DNA of 64,000 nucleotides from AP-15 sp963845735 (GCA_963845735.1 CAWJTR010000008.1:62001-126000); one strand, 5' to 3'; counted from the stretch's first letter, positions 49,705 through 60,116 are shown. Notes: generated by a model from the letters alone, not told the origin. Made by a program: numbers and translations.

Positions 49705-49885
49705 GCGGATGGCCGGTTTCCTGGCTTGCGGGTCGTCGCCAGACGCGCCACCTTCCCAGGCATCAGCCCAGTGGTTTCAGAGCGCTTGGCTCGCCGCTCA
49801 CAGTTGCGGGGGCAGCCGCGGCATGGGCGGACTGACGCCGCACCGCGTTCCCGTTTGATCCCCTCGGGGAACCATCCGTCAAGAA
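49705..49885 (-). promoter_or_regulatory. Cobalamin riboswitch upstream of cobG
   Basis: Read on the minus strand from 49885, the region shows the standard elements in order: GATGGTTCCCC at the 5' side, a GGGAACGCGGTG segment, the highly conserved CCCCGCAACTGTGAGCGG core, a CCACTGG box, GCCTGGGAAGGTGGCG and the closing GCAAGCCAGGAAACCGGCC. These are the adenosylcobalamin aptamer signatures of the AdoCbl riboswitch (B12 element). It lies about 115 bp ahead of the cobG start and should repress cobG-cobH-cobI-cobJ when cobalamin is plentiful. cobK and cbiD, on the other strand, would escape it. Confidence 0.95.
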
Positions 49886-49994
49886 GGGTAAGAGCAGACG
49901 CCGGCGCGGTCAACGTCGGCGGTATCTTTCACCGGCAACGCCCGCGTCGAGCCGTTCGCCGCAGCCGCATCTCCGATTTGGAGCCCGACCCCGA

Positions 49995-50636
49995 TTGTTC
50001 AGATATTTCCTTTGCGGCAGGATTGCAGCCATCTGCGTTGCGTGGTTGCTCACGGTGCAAGCCGCTGCGTCGGCGTCGATGACGGCCGGGACCGCCGCGC
50101 ACAACGAGGTGATTTTTGTCATCGCCGGTGGCTGGCATACGGAGCTCGCCGTTCCGACGAAATTGATTGGCCGCCCGCTGGCATCTCTGATGCGGGGATT
50201 AGCGGGCGTGCCGTATTTAATTTTCGGCTGGGGTGCGCGCGATTATTACATGGCCGACAATCCTGGGATCGCGGATCTGCTGCGGGCGGCGACGCCGGGG
50301 CCGGCGGTTATGCTGGTCATTCCGCTTGCGGTTTCGCCTGTGGCGTATGCTGGCGCAGCCAACGCCTTTCCCGTTAACGTTTCGCCTGCCGGCGTCGAGC
50401 GCCTCCAGCAATTCTTGTGGGGCAGTCTGGCCAAGGACCGCGGCGGCGCGCCCTATGAAGCCGGCGCCGGCCCCTACCCGCAGAGCGTCTTTTACGCGGC
50501 GACCGGGCGCTATGATCTCTCCGACACCTGCAACACCTGGACGGCCGAGGCGCTGCACGCCGCCGGCGCTCCGGTGACTGCCGCTAACGTCGTCTTCGCG
50601 GGTCAACTCCTCGACCAGCTACGGGAAAGGCGATGA
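49995..50636 (+). CDS. DUF2459 family protein
   Basis: 213 residues with a TTG start at 49995. A signal-anchor helix (RIAAICVAWLLTVQAAASA) is followed by FVIAGGWHTELAVPTKLIG, LIFGWGARDYYM and SDTCNTWTAEALHAAGAPV. The conserved His-Thr-Glu, Trp-Gly-x-Arg and Cys-Asn-Thr-Trp motifs are diagnostic of the family, sometimes named after its place near urease genes. The Cys and His suggest a papain-like fold, but no activity is known. It is divergent from cobG, with the riboswitch between them. Its stop directly abuts the cyclase stop at 50637. Confidence 0.88.
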   Translation: MFRYFLCGRIAAICVAWLLTVQAAASASMTAGTAAHNEVIFVIAGGWHTELAVPTKLIGRPLASLMRGLAGVPYLIFGWGARDYYMADNPGIADLLRAATPGPAVMLVIPLAVSPVAYAGAANAFPVNVSPAGVERLQQFLWGSLAKDRGGAPYEAGAGPYPQSVFYAATGRYDLSDTCNTWTAEALHAAGAPVTAANVVFAGQLLDQLRERR

Positions 50637-52065
50637 TTACGGGATCTCGTAGACCGCCACCTCGTCGGCGATGCCGCGCAACGCGCGCGGTTGCGACACC
50701 GGCTGCAGGCCGCTCTTCTGCAGCAGGATCGAAGCCTGCGGATGGGTGACGACCGGACCCGTCGCCATGATGGTCCGCGAATCCGCCAGAGCCTGCACCC
50801 GGGCGGCGATATTGACGGTCTGGCCGAAATAATCCTGCCGGTCGTTCAGTATGACCGCCAGGCACGGCCCCTCGTGGATGCCGATCTTCAGCAGCAAATC
50901 CTCCTCGTCGTTGTGACCGTTATGCCCGTTGCCGCCGTTGCCCAAATGGCGCATCGCCTCGCGCATGCGCAGTGCGGCGGCAACCGCCCGGTCGGGGGTC
51001 GAAAAAGTCGCCATGACCGCGTCGCCGATGGTCTTGACCACCGCCCCGGCTTCGGCGGCGACGATCTCGTTGAGGACCTTGAAATGCGCGCGCACCAGAT
51101 CGAAGGCGGCAAGATCGCCGACCCGCTCGTAAAGCTCGGTCGAGCCTTTGAGATCGGTGAACAGAAACGTCAGGCTGGTGATCTTGAGCCGCTGCTCGGC
51201 ATCGATCGTGTTGGTGCCGTAAAGGTCGCGAAACACCTGGTTGGTCAAGAGCCGCTTGGCGGTCAGGAAGGGTTTGCGCCGGCCGAGCAGCTCGTGCAGC
51301 TTGTCGTTGGCGATCCACAACCCCGGCAAGCACCCGCGTATCGGCGCGGTTCTCCAGCGACAGGCGCAGCGGCCCGGGGCGGAGCTCCAAGGTTCCGGTC
51401 GGCGAGCGCAGCTTGTCGAGAACAATCGTCAGGTTCTGGCGCTCGCGCGTTGGCTCGCCCTTGACGTCGAGGAATTGGGTGCCGTGCGTCACCGGGTCGA
51501 TAACGATCACGAACTGCGCCGGCAGTTGCAGCGAAAGCAGCGCCTTTCCGCCCGGCGGCAGCTCGACCAATTCGAGGACGATTTCCTGAAGCAGCTCCTC
51601 GAAATTGTCCGGGACATCGATGCCCGAGCCCCAGAACACCTGGCGAAAATACTCGTTGAACGGCAGCTCGTCCGGGTCGTGCGCGGCGATCTTGCGCACC
51701 CGCCGGCTGACCGTGAACGTCACCTCGACGATCTCGTCGAGCGTCGGCGTGTACCCGGCGGCGCACCAGCCGCAGGCGTACTCGTCCTTGTCGACGCTCT
51801 TCAACGTCGTGCTGGAATTGAGCACCCCGCCGCAGCCCGGACACAGCACGTTCCACGACAGCTCGAAGATCCCGAGCCGCGCCGCATGCAGAAAGGCGGC
51901 AATCACGTGCTCCTCGTCGAGCCCGGTCTTCGCCGCAAAATCCAGCACGTTGACCCGGCACAGGGCGCGGTCCGGAGCATCCCGAACCAACGCGTCAATG
52001 GCCTCGACAGTGCCCGGATCGGCCGATTGCCGAAGAACCGAAAACAGACTTTTGGCTTCGCTCAT
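50637..52065 (-). CDS. DUF5939 adenylate/guanylate cyclase, one frameshift
   Basis: ATG 52065 or 52086. The N-terminal DUF5939 region includes two CxxC pairs (CPGCG and CGWC) spaced like a zinc ribbon. The frame breaks near 51325 and continues LWIANDKLHELLGRRKPFLT, then the class III cyclase domain: TFLFTDLKGSTELYERVGDL (first metal Asp), VVKTIGDAVMATFSTP (second Asp) and FGQTVNIAARVQALAD. Reconstructed length is about 475 residues. It makes cAMP or cGMP; substrate residues cannot be judged here. Convergent with the DUF2459 gene, with zero bases between the stops. Confidence 0.9.
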
Positions 52066-52245
52066 CGTTGCATCCCCATCGCGCATCCGTGAGCTGGGCA
52101 GCTTCGGGCTGCGAGAGTCCTTTGCCGATCCGGCGCTATCGACTACCCGTCATCGCAATGTCGCCATCACCCGGCAGTTATTTGGTGACGAATCGAGCAA
52201 GCGCCAGCGTTGCCTCCCGCCACCTGTTGCCATCATGCTGTCAGC

Positions 52246-52258
52246 ATCACCGGGTGAT
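52246..52258. promoter_or_regulatory. Perfect inverted repeat ahead of the WYL regulator gene
   Basis: ATCACC-G-GGTGAT, a perfect 13-bp palindrome whose end is 8 bp before the ATG at 52267. A related ATCACCC half-site with a spaced GGTGA lies some 60 bp further upstream. The position suggests an operator for autorepression by the regulator encoded just downstream. This is inference from position and symmetry. Confidence 0.5.
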
Positions 52259-52266
52259 AATGGCTC

Positions 52267-52965
52267 ATGAGACGCGCGGACCGGCTGTTTCAGATCATTC
52301 AGATCTTGCGGCGTACGCCTAAGCCGGCGACCGCCGACGCGCTCGCCGCCGAACTCGAGACCTCCAAGCGGACGGTCTATCGCGACATCTCCGATCTTAT
52401 CGGCCAGCGGGTGCCGATCCGAGGCGAGGCCGGGGTCGGCTACGTCTTGCAGGCGGGGCTGGACCTGCCGCCTCTGATGCTGACGCCCGACGAGATCGAG
52501 GCTGCCGTGCTGGGAGCCCAATGGGTGGCCCGCCACAGCAATTCGGCCCTGGCCAGGGCGGCCGAGGATCTGATCGCCAAGATCGGCGCCGTCGTACCGG
52601 AACGGCTTCGGCCCTATGTGCTCGAGCCGGCCACCGAAACACCGCCAGCGCGCGGCCTCGCCGCCGATGGCCTCGACATGGCGCGCGTACGCAACCAGAT
52701 ACACGCGGGCCGTAAGATCGCGCTGCGCTATCGCGATGAACAGGGCCGAGAGAGCGAGCGCGTCGTCTGGCCGGTGACGGTCGGTTACATGGAGACCGTC
52801 CGCCATTTGATCGCATGGTGCGAGTTGCGCCAGGACTTCCGAAGCTTTCGGACGGACCGGGTGACCGCGGCCGGGTTCCTCGACGAGCGCTACCCTGAGC
52901 GACCTAGCGCTCTCAGGGCGAAATGGCGGCGGACCCTAACGCGCACCAACACTTCGACCGCCTAG
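52267..52965 (+). CDS. YafY-like HTH/WYL transcriptional regulator
   Basis: 232 residues, intact. The N-terminal HTH_11 domain reads RRADRLFQIIQILRRTPKPA and TSKRTVYRDISDLIGQ (recognition helix). The middle has GVGYVLQAGLDLPPLMLTPD. The WYL-type domain lies at about 140-210, with QIHAGRKIALRYRDEQGR and a conserved RHLIAWCELRQDFRSFR block. WYL domains sense ligands, often nucleotides or nucleic acids. YafY-type regulators frequently sit next to VOC/glyoxalase genes, as here, where one lies convergently at 53018. Confidence 0.93.
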   Translation: MRRADRLFQIIQILRRTPKPATADALAAELETSKRTVYRDISDLIGQRVPIRGEAGVGYVLQAGLDLPPLMLTPDEIEAAVLGAQWVARHSNSALARAAEDLIAKIGAVVPERLRPYVLEPATETPPARGLAADGLDMARVRNQIHAGRKIALRYRDEQGRESERVVWPVTVGYMETVRHLIAWCELRQDFRSFRTDRVTAAGFLDERYPERPSALRAKWRRTLTRTNTSTA

Positions 52966-53017
52966 TATCGTCGACCGCCAGCGCAGAACGGAGGGCTGGG
53001 TGGCGATGAGCTCCGGC

Positions 53018-53440
53018 CTACTCGGCCGCTTCCGCCTTTTCGATCGGTAGTGGCTCGGTGCCGGTCCACGGATGCTCGGCCACATCGAACAGGATGCCCT
53101 CGGGGCCGTAGAATTTGACCTCAAAGCCGCCGATCCGCTCGGCCTCGGCCTGGTCCATGTAGTGCTTGCCGCCGAGGGCCTCGAGCTTTTTGCCGGCCTT
53201 TTCGACATCCTCGACCAGGATCCCGAAATGGTGCAGCCCGGCATAGTCCATGCCCTTGCCGAGCTGGTCGGTCTTGAACCGTAGGATCGCCAGATCGATC
53301 GTGCCGTCGCTCAGATGGTGGCCATAGGCGAGCGGCCCGTCGTTCGAGCGAACGATCTTGAAGTCAAAAGCCTTGACATAGAAATCGGCCATCGCGTCGG
53401 GGTCCTTCGCGGCGATGGCGATGTGGCGCAGCTTGGCCAT
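53018..53440 (-). CDS. VOC (glyoxalase/dioxygenase-fold) family protein
   Basis: 140 residues, intact. Paired beta-alpha-beta-beta-beta modules: LRHIAIAAKDPDAMADFYVK (metal His) and GLHHFGILVEDVEKAGKKLE, ending GFEVKFYGPEGILFDVAEHP (metal Glu position). It may be a lyase or a dioxygenase-like enzyme; the substrate is unknown. Its end faces the end of the YafY-like regulator gene, with about 50 bp between them. Confidence 0.92.
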   Translation of the reverse strand: MAKLRHIAIAAKDPDAMADFYVKAFDFKIVRSNDGPLAYGHHLSDGTIDLAILRFKTDQLGKGMDYAGLHHFGILVEDVEKAGKKLEALGGKHYMDQAEAERIGGFEVKFYGPEGILFDVAEHPWTGTEPLPIEKAEAAE

Positions 53441-53584
53441 GTCGGCCTCCTTGGTTGCCGTTGGTCCGATAATCGGTCGCTCCGCGCAAACGGGGGTCTA
53501 GGGCGAGCGAAGAAACCCATAGCCCCGGATCCCGATTACCGCGGGAACGACGAATGAGGAATTCTTACCGGAAGCACGCTGACC

Positions 53585-54369
53585 CTAAGTCCGGTAGCTG
53601 GGATCGAGCCGGTCGAGCATCCGCAGCAATGCCGGCCATTCGCGCTGACCCTGGAGGCGCGGCATGTTGCCGGCAAACTGCGCGGCCTGGCGCTCGCAGG
53701 TGTCGGGCGACGGGACCACCATTTTGGCGCCGGCGGCGACCGCGGCCTGGATCTTAAGCTGCGCTTCGGCCGAGCGCTCGAAATGGTAGGTCGACGAGAA
53801 CGCCTCGGCCACGTTGCGGCCGGTGGCCAACAGGCCGTGATTGCGCAACACCAGCACCGGATGGTTGCCGATGCTCTGCTGCAGCCGCTCGCGCTCGTCC
53901 ATGTCGAGCGAGACGCCCTCGTAATCGTGATAGCCGAGCCGGTTGTAGAAACGCATCGCCCATTGGCGAAAGCGGCAGCAGCCCCTCTTCGAGCGCGCCG
54001 ACCGCGATGTCGGCCTCGGTATGGGTGTGGACGACGCACTCGACGTCGGGCCGGCCGAGATAGATCGCGCCATGGATCACGACCCCGGCGTTGATCGGCT
54101 CATATTCGGACGGCTCGATCAGATGGCCGTCCGAAATATCGACTTTCAGCAGGTTCGAGGCGGTGATCTCGTCGAACATCAACCCGGAGGGGTTGATCAG
54201 CATCTGGTCGGGGTGGCCCGGCACCCGCGCCGAATTGTGGGTCAGGACCAGATCGTCCCAGCCGAAATGCGCGATCAGCCGGTAGCAGGCGGCGAGATCG
54301 ACCCGCACCGCCCATTCCTCCGCGCTGATATGCGCCGGCCGGTTCGAGATGTTGTTCAAGCGTGTCCAT
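53585..54369 (-). CDS. Class II aldolase/adducin family protein, two frameshifts
   Basis: The best start is ATG 54369, which has an AGAGGAAAG ribosome site and gives MDTLEQHLEPA; a break near 54337 then leads into HISAEEWAVRVDLAACYRLI. Family motifs are WDDLVLTHNSARVPG, LINPSGLMFDEITASNLLKV and CVVHTHTEADIAVG with the zinc histidines. A second break near 53970 leads to FYNRLGYHDYEG and LVLRNHGLLATGRNVAEAF with the third histidine. About 261 residues. Adducin-type aldolases cleave or epimerise sugar phosphates, but many act in unknown pathways. Confidence 0.87.
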
Positions 54370-54516
54370 TGGTTCTTTCCTCTGCTCGTCATTCTTGCCG
54401 CGCGCCAATCGAGAAATGCCTGGGCATCGGCACCCGCTAGATGGCGCAATGCGGTTCCTAAGATCCTGATCTGGTTCCGGTTCACGAGATGTCAGCTCGC
54501 GAATGAGGTGCCGAGG

Positions 54517-54908
54517 TTAAGCCGGGGTGAACATCGGCACCGGCGGGCCGCCGTCGCTGGGCTTGAACACCAGCTTCACGGCCTGGCCGATCGGATCCCG
54601 TCGAGGTCGCAATCGACGATGTTGGTCATCATCGTCGGGCCCTCGGCCAGGGTCACATAGGCGATCGCGTAGGGGATCGGGGCGCGGCGCATGACGCTGT
54701 AGGTATAGATCGTGCCATTGCCCGAGACCTGCTGCAATCCGGTCTTGTCGCTAAAGCAGAACGGGCAAAAGGCGCGCGGATAATAGTGCAGCTTGCCGCA
54801 GGCATCGCACTTGCCGACCATCAGCTTGCCCTCGGCGGCGGCGTCCCAGAACGCCTTGGTTTCGAGATTGGGCACCGGGGCCTGGATCTTGCGCTCCTGG
54901 CTCTGCAT
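54517..54908 (-). CDS. Zn-ribbon/OB-fold protein (DUF35), one frameshift
   Basis: ATG 54908. The rubredoxin-like zinc ribbon is GKCDACGKLHYYPRAFCPFC; the OB-fold follows with GNGTIYTYSVMRRAP and AIAYVTLAEGP. The frame breaks near 54590, and the natural end reads GQAVKLVFKPSDGGPPVPM to the TAA at 54517. About 130 residues. These proteins bind acyl-CoA and pair with thiolases of the SCP2 type. The thiolase gene lies 5 bp upstream, so the two form a complex in all likelihood. Confidence 0.92.
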
Positions 54909-54913
54909 GACCG

Positions 54914-56085
54914 TCACTCCCGCTCCATGATCACGGTCGCCGCGCCATGGCGGGTGCCGAGCGAGCCGCCGGTGCCGTGCGCCAACGCCAGATCGCAATT
55001 CGGCACCTGCACCTTCGGGTGCGCCTCGCCGCGCAACTGGCGCACCGCCTCGACCACCTTGGTCAATCCGCCGCGGTTCGACGGGTGGTTGTTGCACAAC
55101 CCGCCGCCATCGGTGTTGAACGGCAGTTTGCCGGTGCCCGAGATCAGATTGCCGTCGGAGACGAACCTGCCGCCCTGGCCTTTCTCGCAAAAGCCGAGAT
55201 CCTCGATCTGCATCACGACGGTGATCGTAAAGCTGTCGTAGATCGAGGCGTATTTGATGTCGGCGGGCTTGACCCCGGCCTCGGCAAAGGCCGCCGGCCC
55301 CGACCACACCGCGCCCGAATAGGTCAGGTCGATCTGGCCGCCCATCTGGTGCTTGGGCGCCTCGCCGGCGCCGATGATCTTGACCAATGGCCGCTTCAGG
55401 CTCTTCGCCACCTCGGGGCTGGCGACGATGATCGCGCCGCCGCCATCGCTGATCACGCAGCAATCGAGCCGGTGCAGCGGGTCGGCGATCATCGGCGAAT
55501 TGACCACGTCCTCGACCGTGACCACGTCGCGCAGCATCGCATGCGGATTGTATTGCGCATGGTGCGAGGCCGCGACCTTGACCCAAGCGAGCTGCTCGCT
55601 GGTCGTGCCGTATTGGTGCATGTGCCGCATCGCGCACATCGCATACATGTTCGCGGTCGCCGGCGCATAGGGGTTCTCGAACGCGGTCTCGGCCGACTGC
55701 ACCGTCGCTGGGCGCGGCGCGGTGCCGGTCGCCTGCCCCTCGGTGCGCGGCCTTCCGGCCAAGGTGATCAGCGCGATCGAGCATTTGCCGGCCGCTATCG
55801 CCTCGGCCGCATGGCCGACCTGCAGCAGGTAGGACGACCCGCCGGTGTCGGTCGAATCCCAGTGCCGCAATTTGAGCCCGAGATAGTCGATCATCGACAG
55901 CGCGCCGAGCCCGGCGTGTCGCCGGCGGCGCAGAAATATCCGTCGATGTCGTTCTTGCCGAGCCCGGCATCGGCGAGCGCGCCCTGGGCGCATTCGGCGT
56001 GCAGCTGGAACAGCGATTTGTCGTCGGCCTTGCGCGTCGGATGCTCGAAGATCCCGACGATATTGGCCTTGCCTTTGATGCTCAT
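54914..56085 (-). CDS. SCP2-type thiolase / lipid-transfer protein, one frameshift
   Basis: ATG 56085 with a GGAGGA ribosome site: MSIKGKANIVGIFEHPTRKA, then ECAQGALADAGLGKNDIDGY. A break near 55910 joins GDTPG to LGALSMIDYLGLKLRHWDST. The rest has QVGHAAEAIAAGKCSIALIT, DCCVISDGGGAIIVASPEVA and NTDGGGLCNNHPSNRGGLTK. The last contains the conserved Cys-Asn-x-x-Pro block and is followed by a C-terminal HGTGGSLG histidine motif. About 390 residues. Members of this group act in steroid or branched acyl-CoA side-chain cleavage together with a DUF35 partner, which is the next gene. Confidence 0.92.
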
Positions 56086-56238
56086 CGGCGGCTGGTCCTC
56101 CCCGTGGCGGCTCGTGCAGGTATGCGTCCCCAATCGGATACCGTCCGGCGCCCGCGGTCAATCCCGATTGCGAACCCGCGTCTTGCGGCCGTCCGACAAA
56201 GCTTATCTTGGTCAATTGACCAACCGAGCAAAGCACCC

Positions 56239-56460
56239 ATGACCGAGACCGAAAATCTCTATGAAGCAAAGACGCACTTGTCGCGGCTCGTCGACCGCGC
56301 CGCGCAAGGCGAAGAGATCGTCGACGCCGCGCGAACCCGGGAACCTGCTCGGCATCACCTTCATCGCCGAGGATTTCGACGAGCCGTTGCCACCGGACAT
56401 TCAGTCAGCATTCGAGGCTGGTGCGTGAGAGGCCTTCTCGACACCCACATTTTTCCGTGA
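56239..56460 (+). pseudogene. Remnant of a Phd-type antitoxin and PIN toxin pair
   Basis: From ATG 56239 the antitoxin reads MTETENLYEAKTHLSRLVDR and AAQGEEIV, a normal Phd/YefM start. The centre is missing about 20 residues and the frame shifts; the end is recognisable as LLGITFIAEDFDEPLPPDIQ with SAFEAGA and a TGA at 56426. A GTG overlapping that stop opens RGLLDTHIF, the exact start of a VapC/PIN toxin with its first catalytic Asp. It stops after about ten codons, where the coenzyme A-transferase upstream region begins. The toxin body is gone, so this is a dead module. Confidence 0.8.
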
Positions 56461-56493
56461 TGGAACAGGCGGGAAATAGAAGAGAGGTACGCC

Positions 56494-57637
56494 GTGGGAC
56501 CGCTCGCCGGGATCAAGATCGTCGAACTGGCCGGGATCGGGCCGGGGCCGATGTGCGCGATGCTGCTCGCCGATATGGGCGCCACGGTGCTGCGGATCGA
56601 CCGGCCGGGCGGCAGCGGTCTCGGGCTCGCGCGGCCGTTGCGCTACGACCTGCTGCTGCGCGGCCGCCGTTCGGTCGCGGTCGACCTCAAATCCGCGGAC
56701 GGAAAGGCGCTGGCGTTGCGCCTCGTCGAGCAGCGCCGACGGGCTGATCGAAGGGTTCCGCCCCGGCGTCATCGAGCGGCTGGGGCTCGGCCCCGAGGAT
56801 TGCCTCAGCGCAATCCGCGCCTCGTCTATGGCCGGATGACCGGCTGGGGCCAGGACGGGCCGCTGGCCGCAGGCGGCCGGCCACGACATCAACTACATCT
56901 CCCTCGCCGGGGCGCTCCATGCCATCGGCCGCGCGCGGCCAGCCGCCGACGCCGCCGTTGAACCTGCGTCGGCGACTTCGCCGGCGGCTCGCTCTATCTC
57001 GCTTTCGGCCTGATCTGCGGCGTTCTCGGAGCGCGCGTTCGGGCCAGGGCCAGATGATCGACGCGGCAATGATCGACGGCGCCGCCTCGCTGATGACGCG
57101 GCGGTTAGGCGCGGTCGCGGCCGGCATTTCGACCCACGAGCGCGGGACCAACCACCTCGATAGCGGCGCACATTTCTACGACGTCTACGAATGCGCCGAC
57201 GGCCGCTTGATCTCGCTGGCGGCGATCGAGGGCAAGTTCTTCGAGGAGTTCCTGCGCCGGCTGGAGATCGATCCGGCGACGATGCCGCCGCAAATGGACC
57301 GCGCGCGCTGGCCCGAGGCGAAGGCCCAGCTCGCCGAGCTGTTCAAGACCCGGACCCGCGACGAATGGTGCGCCTGCTCGAAGCCACCGATGCCTGCTTC
57401 GCGCCGGTGTTGACGATCGACGAGGCGCCCGACCACCCGCACAACGTCGCGCGCGGCACCTTCGTCGAGGTCGACGGCATCGTCCAGCCGGCCCCGGCGC
57501 CGCGCTTCTCGCGCACCGTTCCCGACCTGCCGATCCCGCCGCAGCCGACCGATCCCGACCAAGCCGAAGCCGCCCTCGCCGCCTGGCTCGATCCGGACGA
57601 AATCGCCGCGCTCAAAGCCGCCGGTACGCTCCGCTGA
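56494..57637 (+). CDS. CaiB/BaiF family CoA-transferase, several frameshifts
   Basis: GTG 56494 opens with GPLAGIKIVELAGIGPGPMC and MLLADMGATVLRIDRPGGSG, the family N-terminus (alpha-methylacyl-CoA racemase type). Frames change near 56735, 56860, 56960, 57050 and 57370. Later pieces are LVYGRMTGWGQDGPLA, QMIDAAMIDGAASLMT, the substrate-loop HLDSGAHFYDVYECADGRLI, MDRARWPEAKAQLAELFKTR and CFAPVLTIDEAPDHPHNVAR. About 381 residues. Family members racemise 2-methylacyl-CoA or move CoA between acids. It is next to thiolase, DUF35, SDR and TPP-enzyme genes, which suits branched-chain or steroid acyl-CoA breakdown. Confidence 0.88.
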
Positions 57638-57954
57638 CGCGCCGAAACCACCCGAACCTGCGCCATGTGCTCGAAGACAGCGTTCGCCGGCCACTCACTG
57701 CTCTGGCCCAGCCGCAACCCTCCAGTCGTCGGCACTTGTGCGCATGGATGATCATGGACAGTAATCCAGCGGGCTACTGATTTATCTGAGCGAGACCCCC
57801 GAAAGCGGAGACGCTCATGTTCGCTTGTGCTAGCTGTACTGCTTTTCTGGGATGGAATATCCAAGCACTGACCTTAGCGTTTCCGAACACCGCTTGAAGG
57901 CCGATTTTATGCAGCGAGCACGCCGCAGCGCGCGAGTATAAATAAAAGAGAGCG
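57638..57954. other. Intergenic region ahead of the KAP NTPase gene
   Basis: 317 bp without a convincing gene. The base composition becomes clearly AT-richer from about 57760 onward, in line with the gene that follows. The last 20 bases before 57955 include TATAAATAAAAGAGAG, which provides a ribosome site and may hold a promoter -10 element. Minus-strand ORFs in this area are shadows. Confidence 0.4.
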
Positions 57955-60116
57955 ATGCTCACCAACGACACGCCCATTGTCACACCCCAAGACGATCAAT
58001 TTGGGGTCGATCCGTTTGCTCAGGCGCTCGCTCGGGCTATCTCGCAGATGCCGAGCCCGAAGGGAACGGTAATCGCCGTTAATGGTCCGTGGGGGTGTGG
58101 CAAGAGCAGCGCGGTAAACCTTGTGGTCTTCCACCTGGACGAACTGATCAAGCAGGAGAAGCTCAAGCTGATCCGGTTTAGTCCTTGGTGGCTCTCCGGC
58201 ATCGACGCAATTACAGCTGCATTCTTTTCTGATCTGGAAGCCGCGATTGGCCGATCAATCGGAAAGCAAGCGCTGGACGCCCTACAGAAGCTTACACGCC
58301 AAGTGCTTCGATTTGGGAAGGCTGCCGAGACGGCCGCTAATCTTTATGCGCCGGGCTCAGGTACCGTCGTTGGTGGCGTGACCGACACTGTCGAGTCGTT
58401 GCTTCCTGACGAAGATGACATCGAGGCCCAGCACGAAAAGATTTCTGCGCTCCTGGAAAAAGGTGACCGCCGGTTTCTGGTAGTAATTGACGATATAGAC
58501 CGTCTGTCACCGGAAGAGGCGATCCAAGTCTTCAAACTCGTGAAATCGGTCGGCCAGCTACCCAATGTTCTGTACGTCTTGGTTTTTGATCGGGAATTGG
58601 CTGAGAAAGTAATCACGGAAAGGTATCCGTCTGAAGGGCCGCATTATTTAGAGAAAATTGTTCAGGCAGCGTTTGATGTACCCCCAGCCTCGCCGGACGA
58701 TTTGCGGGAGGCCTTCTTGGCTCAGGCAGACGTGACCTGTCTGCCGAAAGATGGTGAGGACCCGGTCAGGGTCATGAACATAATTCTCGGGCTCGTGATT
58801 CCACTTATCAAGTCGCCGCGCCATCTCAAACGCCTAATCGGCATGCTTCAAGTTACATGGCCCGCCGTTTCATCTGAAGTTGACCGCGCCGATTTCATTG
58901 CAATGGAGGCGTTGCGCCTATTCAAACCAAGCGTTTACACGGCCATTCGCGCCAATCCGGCGCGCCTTACAGGCGGGGCCGATACCTCGGCGCATAGGCC
59001 CGCTCGGGATCAGGCTTCTGGATATGATGAGCTGTTGCTCTCCGAGGTCCCGGAGGACGAGCGCCCGCAGATGCGCATCGCGCTGCGTCGTTTATTTCCT
59101 CGGCTAGAAGCAGTATGGGCGAATACCCATTACACCTCAGACGACGAATGGCGACGCCAACAACTCGTCTGTTCAGCGGAGCACTTTCCAACCTATTTTT
59201 CCTTCGCATTAGGCGAGGATCTTTTACCTGCTAAGACTGTCTCGGAACTCATCAGGCGGGCGGGCGACCACGATTTTATCCAAGCGACACTGCGAGAAGC
59301 ATTACGCGAAACTTTGAAGTCTGGTCGCACGCGCGCTTCTGTCTATCTCGATGAATTGAGATTGCATGCTTCAGAAGTGGAAGAGGCACACATCGGGCCA
59401 CTCGTGTCTGCGTTATTTGAGATCGGCGACGGGTTGGACGTGAAGGCCGATGAAGGGCGCGGCATGCTCGCCATGTCCAATAACAACCTACGGCTGCATT
59501 GGCTATTGAATCAATTGGTTCGAGAGCGATTGCCGCAGCCGGCACGAGTTCCGCTGCTTCGCGCCGCAATGAAGGTCGCTTCTCTATACTGGTACTGTAA
59601 TTTTGCTGAACGTTGTTATAAAGACCACTATCCCGCGCAGCGCGAACCCCATACATTAGAAGATGAGCGATACGTTGACGAAAAGACCGCTAGACAATTT
59701 CATAGGGTGCGCTTAGCCAAATCAGGCAAGCCGCGGAAGATGGGAGCATCGCCGATCAGCGCAGACTTGTGACGATCCTATACCAATGGGTTCGTCTCTC
59801 GCCGAAAGGAATCGAGGAGGTACGAGCTAAAGCGAACAAGCTGCTGGCAAATGACGAGTTTGTTTCACATCTGGCCATCGACGCTTTCCGCATGACGTGG
59901 TCGCATTCACTCGGCTTCGGCGCCATGGCAGACCTTGTCTCCCGTGGCGCTCCTCAAGTCAACAGAGAGGCTATTCGGTACTTTGCGGATGAAAGAAAGT
60001 TCATGAGACGGGTCCGCGAGCGACAAGCCGCTGCCACCGATGCCGGGGAAGTCTTATTTTGGAAGACGTTTATCGAGGCTTGGGTAAGTCCCGAGACCGA
60101 CCCATTTCGCAGGTAA
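57955..60116 (+). CDS. KAP family P-loop NTPase, one frameshift
   Basis: About 720 residues after reconstruction. From ATG 57955: Walker A VNGPWGCGKSSAVNLVVFHL near residue 43, the KAP-type insertion FSPWWLSGIDAITAAFFSDL, a possibly membrane-associating Gly-rich segment (YAPGSGTVVGGVTDTV) and Walker B FLVVIDDIDRLSPEEAIQVF. Then come VLYVLVFDRELAEKVI, GPHYLEKIVQAAFDVPPASP and SPRHLKRLIGML. The long helical C-terminal part breaks near 59725; the next frame continues QRRLVTILYQWVRLSPKGIE and ends FIEAWVSPETDPFRR. KAP NTPases are patchy in bacteria, often in defence or mobile contexts; some anchor at the membrane. Base use here is clearly poorer in G+C than in neighbouring genes, a sign of transfer. 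Confidence 0.88.

Noticed and set aside
57774..57983. 69-codon minus-strand ORF upstream of the KAP gene
   Set aside because: It overlaps the KAP start, has no ribosome site and no family resemblance.
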